Below, in pieces: positions 16,596 to 25,839 of a stretch of DNA of 40,997 bases. The notes beneath the pieces are model-generated. The model searched no databases. It was not told the DNA's origin and saw only the letters and a program-made list of their open reading frames with translations. Source of the DNA: Chlorobiota bacterium (GTDB lineage Bacteria > Bacteroidota > Bacteroidia > Bacteroidales > Marinilabiliaceae); the NCBI GenBank assembly GCA_013153405.1, contig JAADEM010000015.1, positions 1 to 40,997 on the forward strand, given 5' to 3'. Numbering within the stretch: position 1 is the first letter of the stretch; the number at the start of each line of letters is the position of its first letter. Made by a program: the position numbers and the translations under genes.

Positions 16596-16634
16596 GGGTC
16601 TTGTGAAATTTAGATATATAAATAAATTGATATT

Positions 16635-18902
16635 ATGGCTTTTGATATTGAAATGATTAAGAAAGTGTATGCCGGTTTGCCGGAGAAGGTTGAGCAGACA
16701 AGAAAGCTGCTTGGCAGACCTCTTACACTTACCGAGAAAATCCTTTATGCTCATCTTGCAGACGGATTACCAGAGAAACCTTTTGAGAGGGGAAAATCGT
16801 ATGTGAATTTTAATCCCGACCGTGTTGCTATGCAGGATGCCACTGCACAGATGGCTCTTTTGCAGTTTATGCAGGCAGGTAAGGATAAGGTTGCTGTACC
16901 TTCAACGGTTCATGCCGACCACCTTATTCAGGCAAAAGAAGGTGCCGAAAAAGACCTTGAAACTGCAAAATACACAAACCAGGAGGTTTATGATTTTCTT
17001 GCATCCGTTACCAGTAAATATGGTATTGGATTCTGGAAGCCGGGTGCAGGTATTATTCACCAGGTTGTTCTTGAAAACTATGCCTTCCCTGGAGGTATGA
17101 TGATCGGAACAGACTCACATACAGTTAATGCAGGAGGTCTTGGCATGGTTGCTGTTGGTGTAGGTGGAGCCGATGCTGTTGATGTTATGGCCGGTATGCC
17201 CTGGGAGCTTAAATTTCCTAAACTGATTGGTATTAAACTTACAGGAAAGCTTAACGGATGGACTGCGCCGAAGGATATAATTCTTAAGGTGGCAGGTTTG
17301 CTTACCGTAAAAGGCGGAACCGGTGCCATTGTTGAATATTTTGGCGAAGGAGCCGATTCATTGAGTGCTACAGGTAAAGCAACAATCTGTAATATGGGAG
17401 CCGAGATAGGTGCTACTACATCAAATTTCGGTTACGATGAATCTATGGAACGCTACCTGCGTGCCACTAATCGTGATGATGTTGCTGATGCTGCAAATGC
17501 TGTTAAGGAGCATCTTAAATCAGACCCGGAAGTTATTTCCGATCCTGAAAAATATTATGATCAGCTCATCGAAATAAATCTTGACGAGCTTGAGCCGCAT
17601 CTGAACGGACCTTTTACTCCTGACCGTGCCACTCCTATCTCAAAAATGAGAGAGGAAGCTGAGAAAAACGGATGGCCTTTAAAAGTTGAGGTTGGTCTTA
17701 TCGGATCATGTACAAACTCATCGTACGAAGATATTTCTCGTGCTGCATCAATAGCAGAGCAGGCAGCAGATAAGAAACTTAAGGTTGCCGGCGAGTTTAC
17801 AATAACTCCCGGATCAGAGCAGGTTCGTTACACTATTGAACGTGATGGTTTTATCGATACTTTTGATAAGATTGGCGGTAAGGTGTTTGCAAATGCCTGC
17901 GGACCTTGTATCGGAATGTGGGCACGTCCGGGTGCTGAAAAAGGAGAGAAGAACACTATAGTTCACTCATTTAACCGTAACTTCGCTAAGCGTGCCGACG
18001 GTAACCCCAATACTCATGCTTTTGTTGCTTCGCCTGAGCTTGTTACTGCTCTTGCCATAGCCGGTGATTTGGGATTTAATCCTATTAAAGACACATTGGT
18101 AAACGAAGAAGGTAAAGAAGTTAAACTTGATGAACCCAAAGGGTTTGAACTGCCTCCAAAAGGTTTTGATGTTGATGATCCGGGTTATCAGGCTCCTGCC
18201 GAAGATGGTTCTGATATCGAAATTGTTGTTAAACCTGATAGTGAACGCCTTCAGCTTCTTACTCCTTTTGAACCATGGGATGGAAAGAACATTACAGGAA
18301 TGAAACTTTTGATTAAAGTTAAGGGGAAATGTACAACAGATCATATTTCAATGGCTGGCCCATGGCTCCGTTATCGTGGTCATCTCGATAATATCTCTAA
18401 TAATTTGTTAATAGGTGCCGTAAATGCATTTAACGGAAAAACAAACTGTGTTAAAAGCCAGCTTACTGGGGAATGCGGAGAAGTTCCTAAAGTGCAGCGT
18501 GAATATAAAAAAGCAGGAATTCCGACTATCGTTGTAGGAGACCACAACTATGGTGAAGGTTCATCGCGTGAGCATGCTGCAATGGAGCCGCGTCATCTTG
18601 GTGTTCGTGCTGTTCTGGTTAAGAGTTTTGCACGAATACATGAAACAAACCTTAAAAAGCAGGGTATGCTGGCTCTGACTTTTGCCAATGAAAATGATTA
18701 TGATAAGATTCTGGAAGATGATACTTTTAACTTCCTTGATCTTGACCAGTTTGCTCCGGGTAAACCTCTTCATCTTGAAATTGTTCATGCCGATGGATCA
18801 AAAGAGGTGATAGAAGTTAATCATTCTTATAATGAACATCAGATAGAGTGGTTTAAAGCCGGTTCGGCACTGAATCTGATTAAACAGCAGAATAAGAAGT
18901 AG
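16635..18902 (+). CDS. acn: Aconitate hydratase, mitochondrial-type
   Basis: 755 residues, the length of ACO2-type aconitases rather than AcnB. The 4Fe-4S cluster cysteines are in [11 protein letters not shown] (about residue 357) and in [11 protein letters not shown] (about 420-430, a CxxC pair). The swivel domain (about 555-755) contains [15 protein letters not shown] and the substrate-phosphate-type loop [18 protein letters not shown]. The enzyme interconverts citrate and isocitrate through cis-aconitate in the TCA cycle, in the cytoplasm. It has its own candidate promoter and a strong terminator about 25 nt after the stop, so it is monocistronic. It is divergent from the TonB-receptor gene. 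All visible catalytic and cluster motifs are intact. Confidence 0.97.
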   Translation: MAFDIEMIKKVYAGLPEKVEQTRKLLGRPLTLTEKILYAHLADGLPEKPFERGKSYVNFNPDRVAMQDATAQMALLQFMQAGKDKVAVPSTVHADHLIQAKEGAEKDLETAKYTNQEVYDFLASVTSKYGIGFWKPGAGIIHQVVLENYAFPGGMMIGTDSHTVNAGGLGMVAVGVGGADAVDVMAGMPWELKFPKLIGIKLTGKLNGWTAPKDIILKVAGLLTVKGGTGAIVEYFGEGADSLSATGKATICNMGAEIGATTSNFGYDESMERYLRATNRDDVADAANAVKEHLKSDPEVISDPEKYYDQLIEINLDELEPHLNGPFTPDRATPISKMREEAEKNGWPLKVEVGLIGSCTNSSYEDISRAASIAEQAADKKLKVAGEFTITPGSEQVRYTIERDGFIDTFDKIGGKVFANACGPCIGMWARPGAEKGEKNTIVHSFNRNFAKRADGNPNTHAFVASPELVTALAIAGDLGFNPIKDTLVNEEGKEVKLDEPKGFELPPKGFDVDDPGYQAPAEDGSDIEIVVKPDSERLQLLTPFEPWDGKNITGMKLLIKVKGKCTTDHISMAGPWLRYRGHLDNISNNLLIGAVNAFNGKTNCVKSQLTGECGEVPKVQREYKKAGIPTIVVGDHNYGEGSSREHAAMEPRHLGVRAVLVKSFARIHETNLKKQGMLALTFANENDYDKILEDDTFNFLDLDQFAPGKPLHLEIVHADGSKEVIEVNHSYNEHQIEWFKAGSALNLIKQQNKK

Positions 18903-18925
18903 ATTTAGAAAATTATATTGTTAAA

Positions 18926-18957
18926 AAAACCTTCCGTACTTTACGGAAGGTTTTTTT
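18926..18957 (+). terminator. Terminator of aconitase gene
   Basis: A 9- to 11-bp stem (core ACCTTCCGT/ACGGAAGGT) with loop ACTTT, preceded by A residues and followed by seven T residues. Confidence 0.9.
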
Positions 18958-19100
18958 ATGCCTGCTTGCACAATTTATGAGAAGATTTATCCTGATTTGT
19001 AGTAAGTGTTGTGTATTAGGAAATTATTGTTGCATGTTTTGGATTTAATTTTTTTGTTAAATAAAATAAAGAAAAAATTCAGTAATAAAAGATTTTTTTC

Positions 19101-19108
19101 TATATTTG
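19101..19108 (+). promoter_or_regulatory. Candidate -7 box of the 56-aa gene
   Basis: TATATTTG matches TAnnTTTG and lies 47 nt before the ATG at 19156. The position 19 nt upstream reads TTCA, so only half the -33 element fits. Confidence 0.35.
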
Positions 19109-19155
19109 TAATGAATTAAAGGAAAATAATAATGTTGAATTAAAAACTGTAAATT

Positions 19156-19326
19156 ATGAGGTTTATGAAAAAAGGATTTAATTTTTTCTGTGAAGTTCTT
19201 ACAAGGTATTTTTTATTATGGAGTCCGCAAGGAGAAACGAAAGATTGCAGATGCCAGGATTGTTCTGAAAATGAATTTAAACAATATATAGAATATTACG
19301 GGGAAGCTACAAGGTGGTCGTTTTAG
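19156..19326 (+). CDS. Small cysteine-cluster protein, 56 aa
   Basis: A short frame between two terminators. The protein begins MRFMKKGFNFFCEVLTRYFL. A cysteine cluster DCRCQDC at residues 30-36 follows, then an acidic, aromatic tail ending EATRWSF. The N-terminal part is amphipathic or weakly hydrophobic. The CxCxxC arrangement could bind a metal or be redox active. A consensus -7 box upstream and its isolation between two terminators support a separate small transcript. I do not recognise the family. Codon use looks like its neighbours. Confidence is moderate because the gene is short and no homologue search was possible. Confidence 0.55.
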   Translation: MRFMKKGFNFFCEVLTRYFLLWSPQGETKDCRCQDCSENEFKQYIEYYGEATRWSF

Positions 19327-19448
19327 TTATTCCCCGTATGTCCGGATTGCAGAATATATTGGTTAACAATGTTTGAAGGTTTAAACCGCAATGTAAATTT
19401 GATTCTGCTTTCCAAGATTGTTTCCAGACCGTTAATTTGGTTTAAAAA

Positions 19449-19477
19449 AAAAGCTGCCATAAACTGGCAGCTTTTTT
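19449..19477. terminator. Bidirectional terminator between the 56-aa gene and the DUF2490 gene
   Basis: An 11-bp stem AAAAGCTGCCA/TGGCAGCTTTT (19449-19459 with 19465-19475) with a 5-nt loop. It has A residues on the left and T residues on the right, so it can end transcripts from both sides. Confidence 0.88.
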
Positions 19478-19501
19478 CTATTAGGATATAGGATTTACAT
19501 T

Positions 19502-20200
19502 CTAAAAATCAAAGTAATAAGCAGGGGTGTATGTATACTTGTCCTTCTTCGAAATGTTTATAACAAGTTGAATCATAGGTATCCCCGCCCATAGCCAGTC
19601 TTTCGTATTGTTTTCAACACCAACAAAGTAGCTGAAATTAAGTACATGCCTGTCGTCAAACAGGTAGGCAACACCAGGACCAACCCTGATGTACTGAAAT
19701 CCGTTCCATGACGGCCACCAGCGATATATAAAACCAGCCACAAGAGTGGTAATGACTTTTTCGTTTACGTTATAATTCATGAATACAACCTCACGCATAG
19801 CATTCCCAACCTCTCCTTCGGTAGGTAAGTCAAGTTGCCATTTTACCTGGTTTACAAATTGAAATGTAGGGTTCAGCTTTTTATACAACACTCCGAGACC
19901 CGGACGAAATTCAACCTTGTTAGGTTTTACGGTAAATCTGAAATCAGGTACAATTTCAAACTTTTCGGATATGAGGTAATTTGAAACAAGTTCAAGATAC
20001 CAGTTATCAAGAGATTGGAAATTATTTTCAAGTCTGGTTTGCAGTTCTCCAGAGAACTTCCATTTTTCTTTACCCCACGATAGCTTGTTTCCCAGGTACA
20101 TCTGATTATCCCATGCAGGAGGATCATTATCCTGAGCCAAAAGTGATGAAGCCGGGAAAATAATTATTATTAGAAGCAGAAGGCTTATGCTTTGTTTCAT
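19502..20200 (-). CDS. DUF2490-family outer-membrane beta-barrel protein
   Basis: 232 residues with a signal peptide (1-22, ending SLLAQ). The mature part consists of alternating hydrophobic/aromatic strands typical of a small outer-membrane barrel, for example WKFSGELQTRLENNF, FEIVPDFRFTVKP and the final YTYTPAYYFDF, which ends in an aromatic F as barrels often do. This fits DUF2490. Function is unknown. It is the last gene of a long minus-strand series, 80 nt after the HAD-phosphatase stop. No clear promoter lies between them, so it may be cotranscribed with that gene. Confidence 0.8.
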   Translation of the reverse strand: MKQSISLLLLIIIIFPASSLLAQDNDPPAWDNQMYLGNKLSWGKEKWKFSGELQTRLENNFQSLDNWYLELVSNYLISEKFEIVPDFRFTVKPNKVEFRPGLGVLYKKLNPTFQFVNQVKWQLDLPTEGEVGNAMREVVFMNYNVNEKVITTLVAGFIYRWWPSWNGFQYIRVGPGVAYLFDDRHVLNFSYFVGVENNTKDWLWAGIPMIQLVINISKKDKYTYTPAYYFDF

Positions 20201-20280
20201 ATTACAGGTTTTATACCATTATTATTTTAGCAAATTAAACAACTGTTAAACAAATAAACCAAAAAACGGTTCAAAAGTTA

Positions 20281-21327
20281 TTAAGGATGTATAACCTTCC
20301 AGTCTTTTTTCATATCAACAACAAGCCATTTGTTTTTTGTTGCTTCATCCAGGCCGCCATTCAGAGTTCCGATGCGTGAATCACGATCGTATGCCCATTC
20401 TCGTTTGTTGTCGGTATGGTGAATAAATGCAGGCAGATTTTTGTACTTATTGGCAGCACACCATTCAAGCATCTGGAGGTCGCCGTCAGAATTTCCGAAC
20501 GCGACAACCGGTTTTTTCCCTATGAACCGATGAATATTCTTTGCCTTTTCAGGTCCGTCGTTTATTATAATAATTTTAGCTTCTTTTATAAGTACAGGCT
20601 TTCCGTTTTTCTTTTCATACTTAAGGCCGGAATAACTACCTATTATATTTTCAGGCTGAATGCCGTAAACTTCGGTTGCCCATGCACGCATGAAATCTAT
20701 TCCTCCACCGGTAACAATATAAACTTTAAAATTATTTGCCTGAAGATATTTAATTAGCTCAAGCATTGGTTGAAATGTCATTTTACTGTATGACTTTCCT
20801 GTAACTGGGTGTCTGGCATTCTTCATCCATGTATTTATTAATATGTTTAATTCGTCAGTGGATATTCCTGCCATTGTTATCGCCATAAGCTGGCCCAGTC
20901 CTCGAGCACCGTATTTTTCACGAAGTTTTTTTAGGTCATGATTTATTGCTGCCTGAATAAGTTTATTTTTCTTCCACTCCGGATGATCGGGAGCCATTTC
21001 TTTTATTCTGTACAAAACAAACTCAACCTGAAAATATGTTGGCTGTTCCGACCACAGTGTTCCGTCATTGTCAAATGTGGCTATTCTGTCTTCGGGCGGT
21101 ATAAAATCATTCCCCGGAGATGTAACAGACTTTACAAAACTGATAATGCGCTCTTTTGATTTTGTATCGTTCCAGGATGGTAACGGATCGTATTTTTTCG
21201 GTTCAACTGTTCCGGCAGGCTGAGTCTTTTCTTTTTCAGGACCTTCCTGTTTTTTTGTGTTATTACATGAGTTAAACAACAGAGCTCCGAGAAGAAATAT
21301 CAGAGCGGATAACTTAAATGATCTCAT
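20281..21327 (-). CDS. Exported HAD-superfamily phosphatase, lipoprotein
   Basis: 348 residues. The signal peptide ends in a lipobox (LFNSC, Cys at about 21), so the protein is a lipid-anchored envelope enzyme. HAD motif I is FDNDGTLW at about 88-95, with the nucleophile Asp and the acid/base Asp two residues on. Motif II is the Thr of YIVTGGG (about 203-209). Motif III is a Lys further on, and motif IV is FGNSDGDLQML near 273-283. It resembles phosphoserine-phosphatase-like HADs with a helical cap. The substrate would be a phosphoester outside the inner membrane. The gene lies 185 nt after the RND pump gene, separated by a terminator hairpin, so it is probably a separate transcript. Confidence 0.88.
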   Translation of the reverse strand: MRSFKLSALIFLLGALLFNSCNNTKKQEGPEKEKTQPAGTVEPKKYDPLPSWNDTKSKERIISFVKSVTSPGNDFIPPEDRIATFDNDGTLWSEQPTYFQVEFVLYRIKEMAPDHPEWKKNKLIQAAINHDLKKLREKYGARGLGQLMAITMAGISTDELNILINTWMKNARHPVTGKSYSKMTFQPMLELIKYLQANNFKVYIVTGGGIDFMRAWATEVYGIQPENIIGSYSGLKYEKKNGKPVLIKEAKIIIINDGPEKAKNIHRFIGKKPVVAFGNSDGDLQMLEWCAANKYKNLPAFIHHTDNKREWAYDRDSRIGTLNGGLDEATKNKWLVVDMKKDWKVIHP

Positions 21328-21456
21328 TATAAAAAAATTAATGATTTAATATTAATAGGTTTGGCAATTATAATATTACAAAAAAATATTATAAATGCCA
21401 CCAACAATTCATCAGTACATTTCCGAAAACAATAAATACAGAGCAGAATTCAAAAT

Positions 21457-21492
21457 AAATGCCATAACAGTATTGTTACTGATATGGCATTT
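21457..21492. terminator. Terminator hairpin after the RND pump gene
   Basis: A 10-bp outer stem AAATGCCATA/TATGGCATTT, one mismatch, then a 5-bp inner stem CAGTA/TACTG with a TTGT loop. On the minus strand it is followed by TTATTTTG, a fair U-rich tail. Confidence 0.75.
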
Positions 21493-21512
21493 ATTTAAGA
21501 TATTATAAAGAA

Positions 21513-24500
21513 CTATTCATTATTATCAGGCTTTTCCTCTTCGTTTGTTTCAGATACAGTTACTGTTGCTGTTTCCGGCTTTTTCAGTCCGAAGAAAGCA
21601 GCATACAGAGCCGGAAGAACAATAATGGTGAGCAGGGTTGCAACAAAAAGTCCTCCCATTATTGAAACGGCCATTCCGCCGAACATCGGGTCGGGGAGAA
21701 GAGGAGCCATACCAAGAATGGTAGTTCCTGCAGCCATCGCAACCGGAATAGCTCTTGAACGGGTTGCAATAACAATGGCTTCATATTGTGTCTTGCCATT
21801 CTCTTCCATCTCCTGATTTGCCTGGTCAAGCAGAACAATGGCGTTCTTTATGACCATTCCGACAAGTCCCAGGATACCGAGAACTGCAAAAAATCCGTAG
21901 AAAAGACCGGAAGCCAGAAATGCGAATGTAATACCAATAATAACCAACGGCACCATAATAAGAATAAGTGTCACGGTTTTCCATTCACGATAAAGTATCA
22001 TAAGTATTGTAATGATTATGAGTACTGCAATAGGTACTTTACTTCCGATAGCTTCAGATGTCATTTGCTGTGTAAAATATATACCGTCCCACCAGAGTTT
22101 GTATCCGTCGGGTAGTGGTATCGCTTCTATCTTAGGCATCAGTCTTGCTTCAAGTTCAGTGTTTCCTACACCTGGTACCGGGTCGCACTGGGCAGCAATA
22201 TCGAGCTGACGGTTAAATTTGTGAATGTAGTAGTTCTCAAACTGAATCGGAATACTATCGGTAACCTGTTCGAGAGGAATAATCTTTCCTTTGGCATTCA
22301 TTACCGGCAGACTTCCAATAGATCCGTAGTTATAGTTGTTGCGGTTTTCGGCCTTAAGCAATACCGGCATAACCCAGTCGCCCTGACGGAATTCTCCGAT
22401 ACGCTGACCATCGCCAATGCGCTGCATTGCCCTTGCCATGTCGGTGCGCGACACTTCTGCAATACGTCCTTTGTTTTGAGAATATACAGGAGTAAGTTTA
22501 GGAGTTTTTACTCCCCAGCTGTCACGGATATTAATTGCTAACGGGTCTTCACGCATTATCGCCTTGGCTTTTTCGGCCAGTTCACGTAATACAACAGGAT
22601 CGGGACCGTCAAATTTAGCTTCTATTATTGCATCCGGTGACGGTGCAACCTTGAATTTGTATGCAATCGATAATGCATCAGGAAAGTTTGCATCAAGATA
22701 GTCTTTAAATTTAGTCATTAACGAATCTGCTGCTTTGTAATCGGTTGTTTCGATTAACAGGTTAGCCAGGTTGGAGCGCGGGCTCCATGATACAGAAGCC
22801 AGATAGTACCTAAGAGGCGAAGCTCCGAGTGTTACTGACACCTGTTTTACATCTTCACGTGACAAAAGGAATTCCTCCATCTTCTTAACGTCTTTTTCAA
22901 CATCACGGATGTCAGCTCCTTCGGGCAGGAAGTAATCTATTTTGAACATAGGTTTGTTGATAGCGGGAAAGAAGTCCTGTTTTACGTACTTAAACAGCCA
23001 CAGGCTTAGTACAAAAAGTCCCATAACGCTTGCAATAGTCAGATATTTCCTTGCTATAATATTTTCAATAAATCGTGTAAGCTTATGATAAAAAGGTGTA
23101 TCATATGGGTCTTTTGATTCTCCTCCGCCTTTACTCTCTTTAAGAATAAAATCACCGAAAGTGGTTGTTTGTATTAACGCGAATATCCAGCTTAAAGTAA
23201 GAGCAATTGCCAGTACTGCAAACAGCGGTTTGATAATTTCAGCAGTGTTGCTGGGTGCCAGGTAAAGCGGCAGGAACGATAAAGTTGCTATTACAGTAGC
23301 TGCAAGCAGGCCCCATTGTGGTTTAGTCGCCCCTTCTTCAAGAGCTTTAGCTCTGGGCATTCCTCTTGCTATTTTCATCTGGGCATTATCTGTAACAACA
23401 ATGGCGTTATCAACCAGCATTCCCATTGCAATAATTATTGCAGCAAGAGATGTACGATGGAGGTCAATGCCGAAAGGCAACATCAGGAACAGTGTTCCCA
23501 GAATTGAAAACAGAAGACTGGAACCTATCAGAATTCCTGCTCTTGCTCCCATTGATAAGAAAATGAGAACAATTACGATAGCCAGTGACTCAAGAAGATT
23601 TGTAATAAATGTATTGTTGGCTTCAAGTGCAACTTTATCTTCGGAGTAAATATTGTTCATTTCAATACCTACAGGAAGTTGTGGTAGCACATACTCGAGC
23701 TTATGACGAATGCTTTTACCTGCTACCACAGAGTTCCCTCCGTCGCGTGTTGAAAATCCTATGCCTATAGCCGGCAGTCCGTTAAGACGCATCTTTTGAG
23801 CCGGAGGATCTTTATAGTCTCGTTCGATAGTGGCAATATCTCCGAACCGGATCTGATTGCCGTTTTTGCCGGTAATGATGAGGTTTTTAACTTCATCAAT
23901 CGACTTGAAAGTTCCCTCTGCATTTATTCTTACGTCGAAGTTGCCGGATTCTATCATTCCCGGATTAATAAGCTGGTTTTGCGATGCAAAAGCGTTCTGA
24001 ATATCGGATGGAGTAATGCCTGAGTTGGCAAGTTTCTCATCCGAGATGTAAACGTTCAGAACCCTGTCCTGAATACCGAATAATTTAACTTTTGCAACAT
24101 CATCTGCAGTGGCAAGCTGTTGTTTTACATACTGGGCATAATCCTCAAGCTCATCGTACGAAAAGCCCTCATCGGCGGTGAGTGCATAGTAAATGCCGAA
24201 TACGGCACCAAAGTCATCGTTTACAATTATGGTGCTTGCCTCTTTTGGCAGTTTCGACTGAACATTCAGCGCTTTACGCCGCATCTCGTCCCATATCTGT
24301 TCGAAGCGTTCTTTCGGAACCCACTGGAACATATCAACCTTGATATAACTGAATCCCGGCCTTGATTCCGATTTTATGAAATCAACCAGCGGATGGGTTT
24401 GTATTTCCCGTTCTATTATCTCGGTAACCTGTTTCTGCACTTGTTGTGCATCGGCTCCGGGATAGTAGGTCATAAAAATAATCTGTTTGATAACAAAAGG

Positions 24501-24614
24501 TGAGTCCTCACGCTTCCCCAGATGCTCGAAGGCAAATATTCCCCCTATAATCGTAATTATCAGGAAGAAATATATTACCTGTTTATTTTTTAATGCATAT
24601 CCTGCGATATTCAT
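21513..24614 (-). CDS. RND-family efflux pump inner-membrane transporter
   Basis: 1033 residues, the expected length, with 12 membrane helices in two groups of six and two large periplasmic loops. The first helix is near residues 12-30. Helix 4 contains GMLVDNAIVVTDN, where RND pumps carry the proton-relay Asp: the first Asp is kept, and the second of AcrB's pair is Asn. Helix 10 contains MVIKNAIVLLDQA with the relay Lys. It pumps substrates from the periplasm through the adaptor and TolC-like partners encoded just upstream, driven by protons. The sequence most resembles the HAE/HME-like group of Bacteroidota, and the substrate cannot be assigned. It is third in the tolC-like, adaptor, pump order. 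The start is 95 nt after the adaptor stop. Confidence 0.95.
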   Translation of the reverse strand: MNIAGYALKNKQVIYFFLIITIIGGIFAFEHLGKREDSPFVIKQIIFMTYYPGADAQQVQKQVTEIIEREIQTHPLVDFIKSESRPGFSYIKVDMFQWVPKERFEQIWDEMRRKALNVQSKLPKEASTIIVNDDFGAVFGIYYALTADEGFSYDELEDYAQYVKQQLATADDVAKVKLFGIQDRVLNVYISDEKLANSGITPSDIQNAFASQNQLINPGMIESGNFDVRINAEGTFKSIDEVKNLIITGKNGNQIRFGDIATIERDYKDPPAQKMRLNGLPAIGIGFSTRDGGNSVVAGKSIRHKLEYVLPQLPVGIEMNNIYSEDKVALEANNTFITNLLESLAIVIVLIFLSMGARAGILIGSSLLFSILGTLFLMLPFGIDLHRTSLAAIIIAMGMLVDNAIVVTDNAQMKIARGMPRAKALEEGATKPQWGLLAATVIATLSFLPLYLAPSNTAEIIKPLFAVLAIALTLSWIFALIQTTTFGDFILKESKGGGESKDPYDTPFYHKLTRFIENIIARKYLTIASVMGLFVLSLWLFKYVKQDFFPAINKPMFKIDYFLPEGADIRDVEKDVKKMEEFLLSREDVKQVSVTLGASPLRYYLASVSWSPRSNLANLLIETTDYKAADSLMTKFKDYLDANFPDALSIAYKFKVAPSPDAIIEAKFDGPDPVVLRELAEKAKAIMREDPLAINIRDSWGVKTPKLTPVYSQNKGRIAEVSRTDMARAMQRIGDGQRIGEFRQGDWVMPVLLKAENRNNYNYGSIGSLPVMNAKGKIIPLEQVTDSIPIQFENYYIHKFNRQLDIAAQCDPVPGVGNTELEARLMPKIEAIPLPDGYKLWWDGIYFTQQMTSEAIGSKVPIAVLIIITILMILYREWKTVTLILIMVPLVIIGITFAFLASGLFYGFFAVLGILGLVGMVIKNAIVLLDQANQEMEENGKTQYEAIVIATRSRAIPVAMAAGTTILGMAPLLPDPMFGGMAVSIMGGLFVATLLTIIVLPALYAAFFGLKKPETATVTVSETNEEEKPDNNE

Positions 24615-24709
24615 ATCTGTATTTTTTTAGAGTTTAATGATTAGAGTTCAGAGCTTAATGACATTAAGTTGTATGTAATAAACCTTCTCTAATCAATGAT
24701 CATTAATAA

Positions 24710-25792
24710 CTAATTGAATGCCTTTTGATCGAGGATCTTCACTTTTTGTCCTTCAACAAGGCGCTTGGCACCTGCAACAACGATCATCTGACCGGCTTTC
24801 AATCCACTCTTGATCTTAACATAGTCTTTGCCTGCAAAGCCGTCGAGCTGAACGGGCTGTTTTTTTACAGTCATAGTGTCTTTGCCTTCAAGCACCCAAA
24901 CCGATGGGGTATTATCTGTCTGACCTTCGAAAACAGCTGAAAACGGAATAACCATTTGTTTGTCTTCTTCGTCTATATTCTTAAGTTTGATATTTACACG
25001 GCAGCTCATACCTGCTGAAATCTTTGGCTGGTTGGGATCGTTGGAGTCGTTCTGATGTTCCAGATACAAACGTAGCGGATAACCTTCAGCTGTCGGTACT
25101 TTACCCATCTCCTTCAGTGTGGCTTTGAATACATGGTCGGGATAAGTGTCAAATATCACTTCAAATGAATCAAAATTCCTGTACTTAACAGCAAGCTGTT
25201 CGGGAATAGTTGTGGCAACCTCAATTATCGAAAGGTTCGAAAGTGTTGTTATCGGTTGCTTTGGACGCACATCCTGTCCTACATCTACCAGCTTTGGCCC
25301 GTAATATCCTGTAAAAGGAGCTCTTAATTTTGTATCTCTCAGGTTATTTACAGCATCTTCCCAGGCTGCTTTAGCTTCAAGGTAAGTTGCTTTCTTACGG
25401 TCGTAGTCGTTTTTGGCTACGGCTCCTTTTTCCCAAAGGCGTTTGTAACGTTCGGCTTCAGCTTTAGCCTGCTCATAGCGTGCACGTGCCGACTGCTCTG
25501 CTATTTTATAATCTCTTGGGTCAATCTCGGCAATTAATTCACCTTTCTTTACCAGTTTACCTTCTACTACATTTGTTTTGATAAGAGGTCCTCCGACCCT
25601 GAATGATATTTCTGATTCCTGTGAGGCTTTTGTGGTTGCCGGAAAACCCTGGCCGGCAAGGTCAACGGCGCTTCCTACCATCATGGCTTTTACAGGTCTG
25701 ATTATCTTCTTTTTAGGTGCTTCTTCTGATCCGCATCCTGTAAAGAAAATCAGTAAAACAGCAATGGATAGTAAATAAGTTAAATTTTTCAT
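24710..25792 (-). CDS. RND efflux periplasmic adaptor (HlyD/MFP) lipoprotein
   Basis: 360 residues. The signal peptide ends in the lipobox FFTGC (Cys near 20). A biotinyl-lipoyl-like half follows (VEGKLVKKGELIAEIDPRDY, about 78-97). An alpha-helical hairpin at about 100-150 is rich in A, E and K with coiled-coil periodicity. The second lipoyl half contains APFTGYYGPKLVDVGQDV. Beta-barrel and membrane-proximal domains then run to the end. It links the RND transporter to the TolC-like channel. It is second in the pump operon, 47 nt after the TolC-like gene. Confidence 0.93.
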   Translation of the reverse strand: MKNLTYLLSIAVLLIFFTGCGSEEAPKKKIIRPVKAMMVGSAVDLAGQGFPATTKASQESEISFRVGGPLIKTNVVEGKLVKKGELIAEIDPRDYKIAEQSARARYEQAKAEAERYKRLWEKGAVAKNDYDRKKATYLEAKAAWEDAVNNLRDTKLRAPFTGYYGPKLVDVGQDVRPKQPITTLSNLSIIEVATTIPEQLAVKYRNFDSFEVIFDTYPDHVFKATLKEMGKVPTAEGYPLRLYLEHQNDSNDPNQPKISAGMSCRVNIKLKNIDEEDKQMVIPFSAVFEGQTDNTPSVWVLEGKDTMTVKKQPVQLDGFAGKDYVKIKSGLKAGQMIVVAGAKRLVEGQKVKILDQKAFN

Positions 25793-25839
25793 CTCTTTTT
25801 AATTTTCTATTGTTATTGTTGATTTTGTTTAATTCATAA

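Noticed and set aside
24615..24709. Small inverted repeats between the adaptor and pump genes
   Set aside because: They are short and A/T-rich, and I found no evidence that they regulate the operon.
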